Shown: positions 1 to 7,826 of the stretch, in pieces
Layout of the letters: each line of letters begins with the position of its first letter
Numbering within the stretch: position 1 is the first letter of the stretch
NCBI GenBank assembly: GCA_913061235.1
Contig: CAJXTB010000006.1
Location: 124,001 to 188,000, forward strand
Direction of reading: 5' to 3'
Source of the DNA: an uncultured Pseudomonadota bacterium
GTDB lineage: Bacteria; Myxococcota_A; UBA796; GCA-2862545
DNA length: 64,000 bases
Made by a program: the position numbers and the translations under genes
The notes under the pieces: model-generated
Database searches by the model: none
Told to the model about the DNA's origin: nothing
The model's input: the letters and a program-made list of their open reading frames with translations, nothing else

Positions 1-1
1 G

Positions 2-232
2 TTGAGGTACGTGGACTCTGCGACCGGAGATATCCACTATCTGCCCAGTAGCAGCGGCTTCCGAAAGTACGTCTATGTGGACCATAGCCGTCTTGAAGAG
101 CAGACAATGGTCGGCGTTAACGAGCTACCTGCCGGTGACTACGACGTGCGCTTGGAGTTCTACCAGGAGACTGGCTCCGGTCTGTACGCCTGGAGCTCAT
201 CGTACGGGCAGATTGTCCATACGGTCTGGTAG
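2..232 (+). CDS. C-terminal end of an unknown protein, cut by the window start
   Basis: An open frame runs from the window edge to a TAG at 230-232, giving about 76 residues. The real start lies upstream, so the TTG at position 2 should not be read as a start. The visible part is rich in Tyr, Ser and Val and reads like a beta-sandwich tail (motifs YVYVDHSR and LPAGDYDVRLEFY). The phrase LPAGDYDVRLEF is typical in style of extracellular domains, but I cannot assign a family. Its neighbours are envelope proteins, which fits a secreted protein. Function unknown. Confidence 0.55.
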   Translation: MRYVDSATGDIHYLPSSSGFRKYVYVDHSRLEEQTMVGVNELPAGDYDVRLEFYQETGSGLYAWSSSYGQIVHTVW

Positions 233-339
233 GACACTGGCGTGTGTGGTGCCGCGAAGGGAGTCACGAAGCCCCTCGAAGTGGCGTCCCGCGTGACAGG
301 GGCGATTCAGTTATCCACCTCGCTGGATGGGAGCTGTAG

Positions 340-1374
340 ATGCGGTGGTTGGCACTGGTTTTGACGGTGGGTTGCGGAACAAAGGGCTCGCCTGACGGTG
401 CGGTGCCCGAGTCAATGGCGGAGCCAGAGGTGGTGACGAATCCAGCAGCGGCGTTGCCACAGTGGACCACTCCAACAGTGACCTGGGCTCACGGTCAGGA
501 TGTCTCGGTGAGTGCATTGCTAACGCCAGCTCCTAGTCTACCGTGGGAAGACGGTGATTTGGAGGGTGCTATCGCTCATCCGCCGTTCGGAGATAGTCAG
601 CAGCTTGCTGGCCTAGTTGCGGACGACAAGCTGGTCTACAACGTCATTGAGGTGAATGCTGCTGGCGTTCATTTGGGTGGTGGAACGGATGTTGTTGCGG
701 TGGATGCCGGACCACCGCAGTCCACTATGCTTCCCGTATTGTCGGAAGAACTTCTTGAACGCTACGTTCGCGGGTCGATGGTGCGAGACGCAAGAGGCGA
801 GCGGGGCAACCTACCTGTTTTCGCAAGAGTGGCTCCCGATGCACCGTGGAACACGGTTCTCCACGCCTTCCACACGTCATCCCAGCGGATGTTCACACCG
901 TTCTGCCTTGTTGGTGATGTGCTCCCGGATGGGGCGACGGTCTCGACACTTTGCGTGTTGAACGGGCCGTCTCCCGCCTTGCGCTCGGGGCCGATTACCG
1001 GCGTTCACGTCACTGCAGACGGGTTTGTGGCACTCGGGGATGGTTCGGGACCGAGCGTACAGATGGCGTGTGCTGATGAGGGCTGTAGCGTCCCGACAGC
1101 GGACGCGGTCTCGGCCGTTGTGACGCCAGGTGAATTGGTGGGTGTGCTCGTCGGGCGTCCCGGTGCGACAGCGGCGGATGTGGTTCCGCTTCTCGATGCA
1201 ATTTCTGCCGTTGGCGGACAGCCTGCGTTGGTTTGGCAGCGTGCTCCGATGACTGGTGAGATTCCTACAGGTGTCATCCTCGGAAGCCCTAGCGGGGGCG
1301 GTTCCGGGTCGTTGGAACGGGACACTACGGAAGGACTTGGAGGCTTGGGTACCAGGCCTCCCAGCAGCGACTAG
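340..1374 (+). CDS. Putative lipoprotein with an ExbD-like C-terminal stretch
   Basis: The ATG at 340 follows GGGAG at normal spacing. The 344-aa product begins MRWLALVLTVGC, a short signal sequence ending in a lipobox-like LTVGC (Thr at -3 is unusual), so lipid attachment at Cys12 is likely; the lipoprotein at 17630 has the same LTVGC. The mature protein is acidic and rich in Ala, Val and Pro. Near residues 255-300, a PGATAADVVPLLDAISAVGG segment resembles the last helix and strand of ExbD/TolR periplasmic domains; this is a weak visual similarity only. The tail is Gly/Ser/Thr-rich and low in complexity. It ends 48 bp from the convergent thioredoxin gene. Function unknown. Confidence 0.7.
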   Translation: MRWLALVLTVGCGTKGSPDGAVPESMAEPEVVTNPAAALPQWTTPTVTWAHGQDVSVSALLTPAPSLPWEDGDLEGAIAHPPFGDSQQLAGLVADDKLVYNVIEVNAAGVHLGGGTDVVAVDAGPPQSTMLPVLSEELLERYVRGSMVRDARGERGNLPVFARVAPDAPWNTVLHAFHTSSQRMFTPFCLVGDVLPDGATVSTLCVLNGPSPALRSGPITGVHVTADGFVALGDGSGPSVQMACADEGCSVPTADAVSAVVTPGELVGVLVGRPGATAADVVPLLDAISAVGGQPALVWQRAPMTGEIPTGVILGSPSGGGSGSLERDTTEGLGGLGTRPPSSD

Positions 1375-1422
1375 TGGGCTCTACAGCGCTTTTCTAACAG
1401 CGAACTACAGGCGTCTTCGTCG

Positions 1423-1950
1423 TCACAACCCTCGCGTTGCCCACCACAGCTGGGGTCGGAACATCACGCCGGTGTGTGCGCTGACGACCTGACCTTCGGC
1501 GTCTAAAAACACCGTTGTCGGGTAGGTGCCTACGCCGTACTCGGTGAATACGTCGCGATCTCCCATTAGAATGGGGTAGGTGACTCCGGCATCGTCAATG
1601 AAGCGCTGCACCTTCGGTTGCGGTCCGTCGGCTACGATGCCGATGACGTGAAGTTCCGGATGGTTCGCCGCGAACCGGTTGAACGACGGCATCTCCACTT
1701 TGCACGGTCCGCACCATGTGGCCCAGAAGTTCAGCACCACGGGCTTGCCTCGCAGTTCCTCAAGGGTCACCACGTCCCCGTTGAGGTCTTGCAGCGTGAA
1801 TCCGGGAGCCGTGTCTGGCAGAGAAGGTGCCCGCAGGCGACCCAACACCATCATCAGTACCAAGACCGCGCCGAGCGGCAGCACCCAGCTCATCAGGATG
1901 CGTCGCCACAAGGGTGGCTTCTGCTTGGGCTCCGAGGTCTCGTTTGTCAT
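1423..1950 (-). CDS. TlpA/ResA-type membrane-anchored thioredoxin-fold protein
   Basis: A 175-aa protein with a basic cytoplasmic start, one membrane helix near residues 18-36 (SWVLPLGAVLVLMMVLG), then a periplasmic redoxin domain. The active site is FWATWCGPC with Cys80 and Cys83, and a cis-Pro candidate lies in VGTYPTT, as in TlpA, ResA and CcmG. Family members reduce disulfides outside the membrane, often for cytochrome c maturation or periplasmic quality control. No cytochrome genes are nearby, so the partner is unknown. It is codirectional with the lipoprotein gene at 2072 but 121 bp away, so cotranscription is possible and not proven. The fold call is strong; the specific role is inference. 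Confidence 0.88.
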   Translation of the reverse strand: MTNETSEPKQKPPLWRRILMSWVLPLGAVLVLMMVLGRLRAPSLPDTAPGFTLQDLNGDVVTLEELRGKPVVLNFWATWCGPCKVEMPSFNRFAANHPELHVIGIVADGPQPKVQRFIDDAGVTYPILMGDRDVFTEYGVGTYPTTVFLDAEGQVVSAHTGVMFRPQLWWATRGL

Positions 1951-2071
1951 GGCTGCGTTCCTGCGTGACCGTCAGATGCCCATGTGGACCCGTAGCGTCA
2001 AGGGGCCAGGCGCCAAGCCGCGTGATGCGGCATGGACAGCCCAACGCAGGAGTGGCCTACGACATCCACCA

Positions 2072-2614
2072 TCAGTCCATCGGCAAGCGCCCGCACCTGT
2101 TGCCGGCCGTGAGGTCGAGACCTGTCGGCGCTGTGCGTCGTTCCGTCTCCGAGATGGAGAACGCGATGCGTGCCCCTTTGTTGCTGTGTAGCGTCATTCC
2201 CTCGCGGACCAGCGGCGTGTCGCCTACCCCGGTGCCGCCGAGCTCCTGGCCACACTGCCAGGCTTGGTCCATCAGGACAGACAAGCTCCCGAGTGGCGGG
2301 CCGAGCGCCGTGGTCACCACCAAGTCTCCGCAAGCGCCGCGTTCTGCGTCGACCACCGCCGTGTGAACAATCTGGTCTTGGTCGCGAATGCGTACCTCCC
2401 ACAGCCCGTCCCCAGCGCCTGCTATCGACTCGTGTGGCATGAGCGATATCCCAGGTGAATTGGCGATCATGCAGGCCTGCGCTATCGAGAGAACGCGGCC
2501 AAGATCATCGGGTGACTGCGTGACAATGGGGCTCACCACGGTGTCCACGGCCGACTCGATAGGGGGCGAGGAACACGCTGACAGAGCGAGAAGAAGCGGA
2601 ACCGAGCGTGTCAT
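2072..2614 (-). CDS. Small lipoprotein of unknown function
   Basis: I choose the ATG at 2614 because it gives a textbook lipoprotein signal, MTRSVPLLLALSACSS, with the lipobox LSAC; the open frame continues upstream to 2701 without a signal-like start. The 180-aa product would be anchored through Cys14. The mature part has Cys pairs (AQACMIA, ERGACGDL, AWQCGQEL, GNRCGRL) that could form disulfides. A LWEVRIRDQDQIVHTAVVDAE stretch suggests a compact beta domain. No family recognised. It may be cotranscribed with the thioredoxin gene downstream, and its several cysteines would make it a plausible client; this is speculation. Confidence 0.7.
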   Translation of the reverse strand: MTRSVPLLLALSACSSPPIESAVDTVVSPIVTQSPDDLGRVLSIAQACMIANSPGISLMPHESIAGAGDGLWEVRIRDQDQIVHTAVVDAERGACGDLVVTTALGPPLGSLSVLMDQAWQCGQELGGTGVGDTPLVREGMTLHSNKGARIAFSISETERRTAPTGLDLTAGNRCGRLPMD

Positions 2615-2758
2615 GACAACCCCTACATGGTGTGGCCTCCGGAACGCCGCGTCGGCTTGGTCCTTACAGGGGACTCTGATTGCGGTGCGGCACTGCATCA
2701 TGGGTGAGCCGTCTCGCGTTCATTCGTAGATTCGTTCGACACGTTTTTGCGCAGGGCC

Positions 2759-3988
2759 ATGCTCGAACCGTTGTCTGCGCACCGCAATCGCTGGCACGCT
2801 CCTTGCTTTGGTGCAGACCTCTGGAGGTGCATCCTGCTGTTCGCCATCTTGTCAGTTTTGGCCTTGGCCCAATCGCCACAGTCGCACGCGGTTCAACCCA
2901 CTGTGGTGGCGTCGGAGGGCGCGCTCTTCATGAGTGGTCGACGTGTCTGCAGCTGTATGCTGGGGTCCGACTTGGTCGGTCGAAGTGTGTACGGCGACAC
3001 CGCTGCGGTCCTGCAGATTAACGCAGATACAGGCATCGATTATTGTGTTCATCCGTACGTAGATGACGACGTATGCCAACGAATTCGCCCGATATACGAT
3101 GGAGATCCTGGGCCTTCTCTTGGTGAGAGAGAAGCGGTGTTGTCGCCGAATACGTCGCTGAATGACCGGTTTGTGCTGTGGACTCTAGCGTTGGCACCGG
3201 AGTCGGTCTACCGACACAGCACCTCTGTGGACGTCATCAATCGCAGCCCGCTGGCCCAGGACTTTGTGGGCGCTAGTCATATAAATACAGACATTGCAGC
3301 TGGTTTTCCGGTCGCGTTCAACTCCGCTGAACTGCACGTTGCGAAGCAGGCTCCTGCGGACACCTGGCTGTTCCAGGTTGCCCCGAACGACGGGAGAATC
3401 TACTTTGAGGCAGTGGGGGCGTTTGGTCTGCAAGGCGGTTTCCCGGCGGCATCCTTCACCTTGGCTGCGGACTACACCGTGTCGGTTGCGGTCGAGACCG
3501 AGGTCTTTCTGTACGACCCGTGCAACGCCTCCTTCGCGTCGAGCCAGGTCGATGATGGGCGCTTCAATCCGGCCACTGGTGTGTTCTCACTTCGAATCAT
3601 CGACGAGGCTCTCGCACAGCGGCTGTCGGCCTGTTGGACAACCCTGCGCGCCTCCAGTCAAGGGTCGTACTACTCAACGAGCGACTCGACGTTCTTGATG
3701 GTCATCGACCAATCCCCCCAACGGGTCCTCTCGGACGTGTTGTCGACGACGACGACGGTGGCGCGACGGCTCGCCACTCCAACCGACCCACGACTGCATG
3801 GCCAGGGGGTCTTCATGGAGGACATTGCGGAGGTCGAATTCCTGCGCGAGGGCAAGAAGGTCGCCTACCTGCGGACCGCCGTCTTCCTCGACTGTGGCAC
3901 TAGCCGGACCACAACGCTCCAGTTCCGTGACGGGGCAGGGTGGTCTCGACTGTCGATGACGTCGGAGTTGGAGTTCTGTTCGCCTTGA
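2759..3988 (+). CDS. Secreted or membrane-tethered protein of unknown function
   Basis: The ATG at 2759 gives 409 aa; a TTG at 2747 is an in-frame alternative and neither has a clear ribosome binding site. Residues about 24-45 are hydrophobic (CILLFAILSVLALA) and end in AQSPQSHA, a likely signal peptide with a long N-region. Paired cysteines in the mature part (CSC, YCVHPYVDDDVC, DPCNASF, SACW, FLDCG, EFCSP) suggest an exported disulfide-bonded protein. Predicted content is mostly beta. The C-terminal third (EDIAEVEFLREGKKVAYL) looks like a compact beta domain. I do not recognise the family. It is separate from the repeat protein downstream (184-bp gap). Confidence 0.65.
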   Translation: MLEPLSAHRNRWHAPCFGADLWRCILLFAILSVLALAQSPQSHAVQPTVVASEGALFMSGRRVCSCMLGSDLVGRSVYGDTAAVLQINADTGIDYCVHPYVDDDVCQRIRPIYDGDPGPSLGEREAVLSPNTSLNDRFVLWTLALAPESVYRHSTSVDVINRSPLAQDFVGASHINTDIAAGFPVAFNSAELHVAKQAPADTWLFQVAPNDGRIYFEAVGAFGLQGGFPAASFTLAADYTVSVAVETEVFLYDPCNASFASSQVDDGRFNPATGVFSLRIIDEALAQRLSACWTTLRASSQGSYYSTSDSTFLMVIDQSPQRVLSDVLSTTTTVARRLATPTDPRLHGQGVFMEDIAEVEFLREGKKVAYLRTAVFLDCGTSRTTTLQFRDGAGWSRLSMTSELEFCSP

Positions 3989-4128
3989 GCGACGGCATGG
4001 ATGAGTTGGGTGGTGCAGCTTGGCCAGCGGGGATCCCAAGAATCGCGGGCCTTTGGCGTGCCACTGCTCCGACTTGAACCATCTCACCGAGGACGGCAAT
4101 GACCAGTCATCTTTGAAGTAGGTGTTTT

Positions 4129-4155
4129 TTGCCAGCAGGTGGTAGACTGCGGCAA
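4129..4155 (+). promoter_or_regulatory. Hairpin in the upstream region of the 971-aa repeat protein
   Basis: TTGCC (4129-4133) and GCAG (4135-4138) pair with CTGC (4147-4150) and GGCAA (4151-4155), with one bulged A and an 8-base loop. It ends 17 bases before the ATG at 4173, just upstream of a GGGGG that could be the ribosome binding site. A T-run lies before it, not after it, so it is not a plus-strand terminator. It may shape the leader of the downstream mRNA; no function is demonstrated. Confidence 0.3.
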
Positions 4156-4172
4156 CTGTTCGGGGGAACACC

Positions 4173-7088
4173 ATGTCGCGCCTTTCTCGCCTAGCGAGCG
4201 TAGTTGTCTTACTGCCCACTGTTGCTGTTGCTCAGCAAGCACCGCTCGATGACCATGTGCTGTTTGTGAGTCTCGGCGGAAGCTACACAACAGATGGCCT
4301 GCACATGCACGATGCGCTGCTCACCCTCGACCCAAACGCCGACTACGTGAACCTTCGCGGCAACACGGGTGCGGCGGCGGCGCTGCTGGCTGCCAACACC
4401 TACGACCAGATTTGGGTGTATGACCTGTCCTCCTCAAACGCCTCGGTGGACAGCCATACCGCGGACTTTGTGGCCATTGCTGAGTGGTTCCTCAATGAAT
4501 CGGGCGGCGAAGTCATCTGTGATGGTCGCTACCTCTCGTCCTTCTGGCGCGGTCAATGGCCCGGCGGGACAGAGTGGCGCCACGTCACCGACAACTACTA
4601 CACAAACCTGGCCGTTGAAGGCGGCGGCGTCATGCTCGCAACGGACCACAACTCCTTTGCGAATCACGGCATTAACGAGCTCAACGGGCTGTTGGGACTC
4701 GGCCCGTTCATTGGGAACTTCCCGACCCAAGCCTTCCCGGTCGACACCACCAACCCGCTGATGAACACCCCTCATCTCATCACATCGTTGCGCAACGACT
4801 CGTCCACGGGGCAGCCGCCGTTCGGTCTACAGCCCGGTGGCCTGATTCTCGACACCGTCGGTTTTCACTCCGGAGACCCGCAAAAGCCAGGTATCTCAAG
4901 TACGATTGACGGGTCTCTCAACCTCGCTGTGAGCATCGACTCTCCAGGAAACGGCGACCTGTACTGTCCACCAGATGACGCCATCACTCTCACAGCATCT
5001 TCCGAAGGTGTGACCGGGGACATCACCTACACGTGGTCGTCGAACGTGGACGGAGAGCTTGGCACCGGGGAAACGCTGGAACTTGGACCCTCCGAGCTCA
5101 CGCCGGGACCCCACGACATCCGTGTGATTGCCCAAGACAACCGCAATATCGACGATGCCGACATCACGATTCAAGTAGGCGGCGACAACTGCGATGATGA
5201 TGATGATGGCGTGATCAACGGCGAAGACCAGTGCGAAGGCTTCCCGGATGACCTCGACGAGGACGGTGACAACGTCCCAGACGACTGCGACGATTGCTTC
5301 GGCCTAGACAACGGCAGCGACGAAGACAGTGACGGCGTTTGCGACGACGCCGACCCGTGCTTCGGAGACAACGAGACCCTCGACCTGGACAACGACGGCA
5401 TCTGCGGCAGCGATGACCAGTGCGAAGGCGACGACGCCCAGCCAGACACCGATGGTGACGGCATCTGCGAAGACATCGACCAGTGCCTCGGTGACGATGC
5501 GCAGCCAGACACGGACGGCGACGGCATCTGCGAAGACCTTGACCAGTGTCTTGGTGATGATGCGTCCCAAGACAGCGACAGCGACGGTGTCTGTGACGAC
5601 CGCGACCAGTGCCTCGGTGACGACGCCCAGCCGGACACGGACGGCGACGGCATCTGCGAAGACATCGACGAGTGTACCGGTGACGACGCGTCCCCTGACA
5701 CCGATGGTGATGGCATCTGCGAAGACCTCGATGAGTGTACGGGCGACGACGCGTTCCCCGACACCGATGGTGACGGCATCTGCGAAGACATTGATGAGTG
5801 CGTTGGTGACGATTCCCAGCCAGACACCGATGACGACGGGATCTGCGAAGACCTCGACCAGTGCATCGGTGACGACGCCCAGCCCGACACCGACGACGAC
5901 GGCATCTGCGAAGACCTCGATGAATGCCTAGGCGACGACGCGTCCCCCGACACCGATGGTGACGGGATCTGCGAAGACATCGACCAGTGCATCGGTGACG
6001 ATGCGTCCCCGGACCTGGACGGCGATGGTATCTGCGAAGACATCGATCTGTGCCTAGGTGACGACGCCAGCGGCGACTCCGATGACGACGGTCACTGTGA
6101 TGACCTCGACTGCGGTGTGGACGACGACACGCGCTACCCAGGCGCCGAAGAGCTGTGTAATGGCATTGACGACGACTGCGACGAGGTCGTTCCCGACGCG
6201 GAGTTCGACAACGACGGTGACTTGGTCCTGATCTGCGGCGGCGACTGCGACGACGAAGCGGCCAGTGTGTACGAGGGTGCCCCCGAGCTGTGCGACGCTA
6301 TCGACAACGACTGCGACGACGAGATCGACGAGGACTTCGAAGACACCAACAACAACGGCATCCTCGACTGCGCCGAAGTGGACGAAGACGATGACGGTGT
6401 GTTCCCGTACGACGGCGACTGCGACAACAACGACCCCACCGTCTACGCCGGCGCCCTTGAGCTGTGCGACGGCCTCGACAACGACTGTGACGGCATCATC
6501 CCTGACGTTGAACGTGACGGCGATGGCGACGACATGTTCGAGTGCGAAGGCGACTGCGATGACACGGTGGACACGACCTACAACGGTGCCCCGGAGCTGT
6601 GCGACGACGTCGACAACGACTGCGACGGTGACGTGGACGAAGACTTCGAAGACACCAACAACGACGGTGTGGTCGACTGCCTAGAAGAAGACCAAGACGG
6701 CGACGGCGTCACTCCCGCCCAGGGCGACTGCGATGACCTTGAAGCCAACGCATCCCCCAATGCCGAAGAGGTCTGCGACGGCATCGACAACAACTGCGAC
6801 GGCCTTCTGCCCGAAGACGAGCAGGACTTCGACGGCGACGGCGTGATGGCGTGCGAAGGCGACTGTGACGACGACAACGCGGATGTCTACCCAGGCAACA
6901 CCGAAGTCAACGACGGCCTAGACAACGACTGTGACGACACCATGCTCGCTGATGAGAACTTCATTGCTGGCGGCTGCAACTGCGCCACAGGCGGGTCTTC
7001 TGCCCCCGCATGGCCACTACTACCGCTCTTGCTCACAGGCCTGATGGCTCGTCGCTCGCGCAGCCGGCTGCACGCGCCGCGTTCGTAG
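4173..7088 (+). CDS. Large surface protein: GATase-like N-domain, TSP3-type repeats, MopE-like repeats, MYXO-CTERM-like tail
   Basis: The 971-aa product has a Sec signal peptide (MSRLSRLASVVVLLPTVAVA, cleavage near AQQ). Residues about 25-250 contain DQIWVYDL, GEVICDG and GGGVMLATDHN, resembling the Rossmann-like fold of DUF4350/ThuA-like glutamine-amidotransferase relatives; this is a weak assignment. Residues about 255-335 look Ig/PKD-like (ITYTWSSNVDG). Then come 11 tandem 21-residue Asp/Cys units of thrombospondin type 3 style, followed by six MopE-like units (ELCDGLDNDCDG). The tail GGCNCATGG, a hydrophobic helix and MARRSRSR matches the MYXO-CTERM pattern for surface sorting. In such families the acidic loops bind calcium and cysteines pair. 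It is probably a rigid calcium-dependent stalk carrying the N-terminal domain at the cell surface. Confidence 0.85.
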   Translation: MSRLSRLASVVVLLPTVAVAQQAPLDDHVLFVSLGGSYTTDGLHMHDALLTLDPNADYVNLRGNTGAAAALLAANTYDQIWVYDLSSSNASVDSHTADFVAIAEWFLNESGGEVICDGRYLSSFWRGQWPGGTEWRHVTDNYYTNLAVEGGGVMLATDHNSFANHGINELNGLLGLGPFIGNFPTQAFPVDTTNPLMNTPHLITSLRNDSSTGQPPFGLQPGGLILDTVGFHSGDPQKPGISSTIDGSLNLAVSIDSPGNGDLYCPPDDAITLTASSEGVTGDITYTWSSNVDGELGTGETLELGPSELTPGPHDIRVIAQDNRNIDDADITIQVGGDNCDDDDDGVINGEDQCEGFPDDLDEDGDNVPDDCDDCFGLDNGSDEDSDGVCDDADPCFGDNETLDLDNDGICGSDDQCEGDDAQPDTDGDGICEDIDQCLGDDAQPDTDGDGICEDLDQCLGDDASQDSDSDGVCDDRDQCLGDDAQPDTDGDGICEDIDECTGDDASPDTDGDGICEDLDECTGDDAFPDTDGDGICEDIDECVGDDSQPDTDDDGICEDLDQCIGDDAQPDTDDDGICEDLDECLGDDASPDTDGDGICEDIDQCIGDDASPDLDGDGICEDIDLCLGDDASGDSDDDGHCDDLDCGVDDDTRYPGAEELCNGIDDDCDEVVPDAEFDNDGDLVLICGGDCDDEAASVYEGAPELCDAIDNDCDDEIDEDFEDTNNNGILDCAEVDEDDDGVFPYDGDCDNNDPTVYAGALELCDGLDNDCDGIIPDVERDGDGDDMFECEGDCDDTVDTTYNGAPELCDDVDNDCDGDVDEDFEDTNNDGVVDCLEEDQDGDGVTPAQGDCDDLEANASPNAEEVCDGIDNNCDGLLPEDEQDFDGDGVMACEGDCDDDNADVYPGNTEVNDGLDNDCDDTMLADENFIAGGCNCATGGSSAPAWPLLPLLLTGLMARRSRSRLHAPRS
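5427..6119 (+). repeat. Eleven tandem 63-bp units inside the 971-aa repeat protein
   Basis: Eleven consecutive 21-codon units begin GDDA or GDDS and contain a DTDGDGICED core with a Cys near each end. Units 1, 2 and 4-10 are very similar; units 3 and 11 are more divergent. The array is in frame, so unit gain or loss by recombination would change only stalk length. Confidence 0.9.
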
Positions 7089-7099
7089 GCAGCCTGCTA

Positions 7100-7126
7100 G
7101 CGGGCCGGTGTGACGGACCGGCTCGC
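7100..7126. terminator. Hairpin between convergent genes, possible bidirectional terminator
   Basis: GCGGGCCGGT (7100-7109) and ACCGGCTCGC (7117-7126) form a 10-bp stem with one G-U pair and a 7-base loop. It lies 12 bases after the stop at 7088 and before the convergent gene ending at 7194. No T-run follows on either strand, so it is at best a partial intrinsic terminator or a 3'-end stabiliser. Confidence 0.4.
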
Positions 7127-7193
7127 GACAACGCCTGAAGCGTGCTGATGGGACCACATCCCGCGAAATGGAGTGGCCCCCTGGACCAGTCCC

Positions 7194-7727
7194 TTACTGC
7201 TCGCTTCCGTCATGCATCCAGCGTGCATGCGTCGGGGCTTTCTTCGTCTCGGCCCATTCGTTGAGCATGTCCCACTTGACTGTATCGAGCTTCGCTTCCA
7301 GGTCCGCTCGCTTCATGTCGCAGGCGAGCTCAATGCGGTGTCCGTTGGGGTCGAAGAAGTAGATCGACTGGAACAGCGTGTGGTGGGTCGGGCCTAAAAC
7401 GTCGATTCCAGCGGCCTCCAAGCGTTCTTTGGCTGCAAGCAGCGCGTCCATTGACTCCACCTTGAGTGCCAAGTGCTGGACCCACTCGGGGGTGTTTTGG
7501 TCCCGGTCCATGGGCTCGCGCGTAGGCAGCTCAAAGAAGGCGAGAATGTTGTCGCCGCCCGCGTCCAAGAACACATGCATGTACGGGTCATCCGCTCCCG
7601 TGGACGGAACTTTGTCCTCAGCAATGGCCAGGACAAAGTCCATGTCCAAGTGTTTGCCGTACCATTCAACCGTCTCTTTGGCGTCGTGGCAGCGGTACGC
7701 GACGTGGTGAACACCTTGGGTAAGCAT
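7194..7727 (-). CDS. VOC-superfamily (glyoxalase/dioxygenase-like) metalloprotein
   Basis: A 177-aa soluble protein with two beta-alpha-beta-beta-beta modules of the vicinal oxygen chelate fold. Candidate metal ligands sit where the family places them: His8 (GVHHVAY), Glu66 (LAFFELP), His85 (WVQHLALKV) and Glu133 (GHRIELA). Residues 126-135 (DPNGHRIEL) match the usual VOC C-terminal motif. Members include glyoxalase I, extradiol dioxygenases and resistance proteins; substrate cannot be told here. The ATG at 7727 follows GGAGG. Beyond residue 140 is a polar tail ending in a Trp/His-rich stretch. It is divergent from the MopE-like gene at 7827. Confidence 0.88.
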   Translation of the reverse strand: MLTQGVHHVAYRCHDAKETVEWYGKHLDMDFVLAIAEDKVPSTGADDPYMHVFLDAGGDNILAFFELPTREPMDRDQNTPEWVQHLALKVESMDALLAAKERLEAAGIDVLGPTHHTLFQSIYFFDPNGHRIELACDMKRADLEAKLDTVKWDMLNEWAETKKAPTHARWMHDGSEQ

Positions 7728-7826
7728 GGAACCTCCGTGGACCGGCCCTTATCCTGCTGTGCCGTGGGTGCGGCACCGTGTGGTGTAGTCTGACCCCAAC
7801 AGTTCCGTGGTGATGTGGAGTCAGTG

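Noticed and set aside
3185-3433. Small minus-strand frame
   Set aside because: It overlaps the secreted-protein gene fully and has no start signal or motif.
5171-6043. 290-aa Ser-rich frame on the minus strand
   Set aside because: It is the reverse complement of the 63-bp repeat array; low-complexity shadow.
5427-6119. CRISPR array
   Set aside because: Repeats are 63 bp, contiguous and coding, with no spacers.
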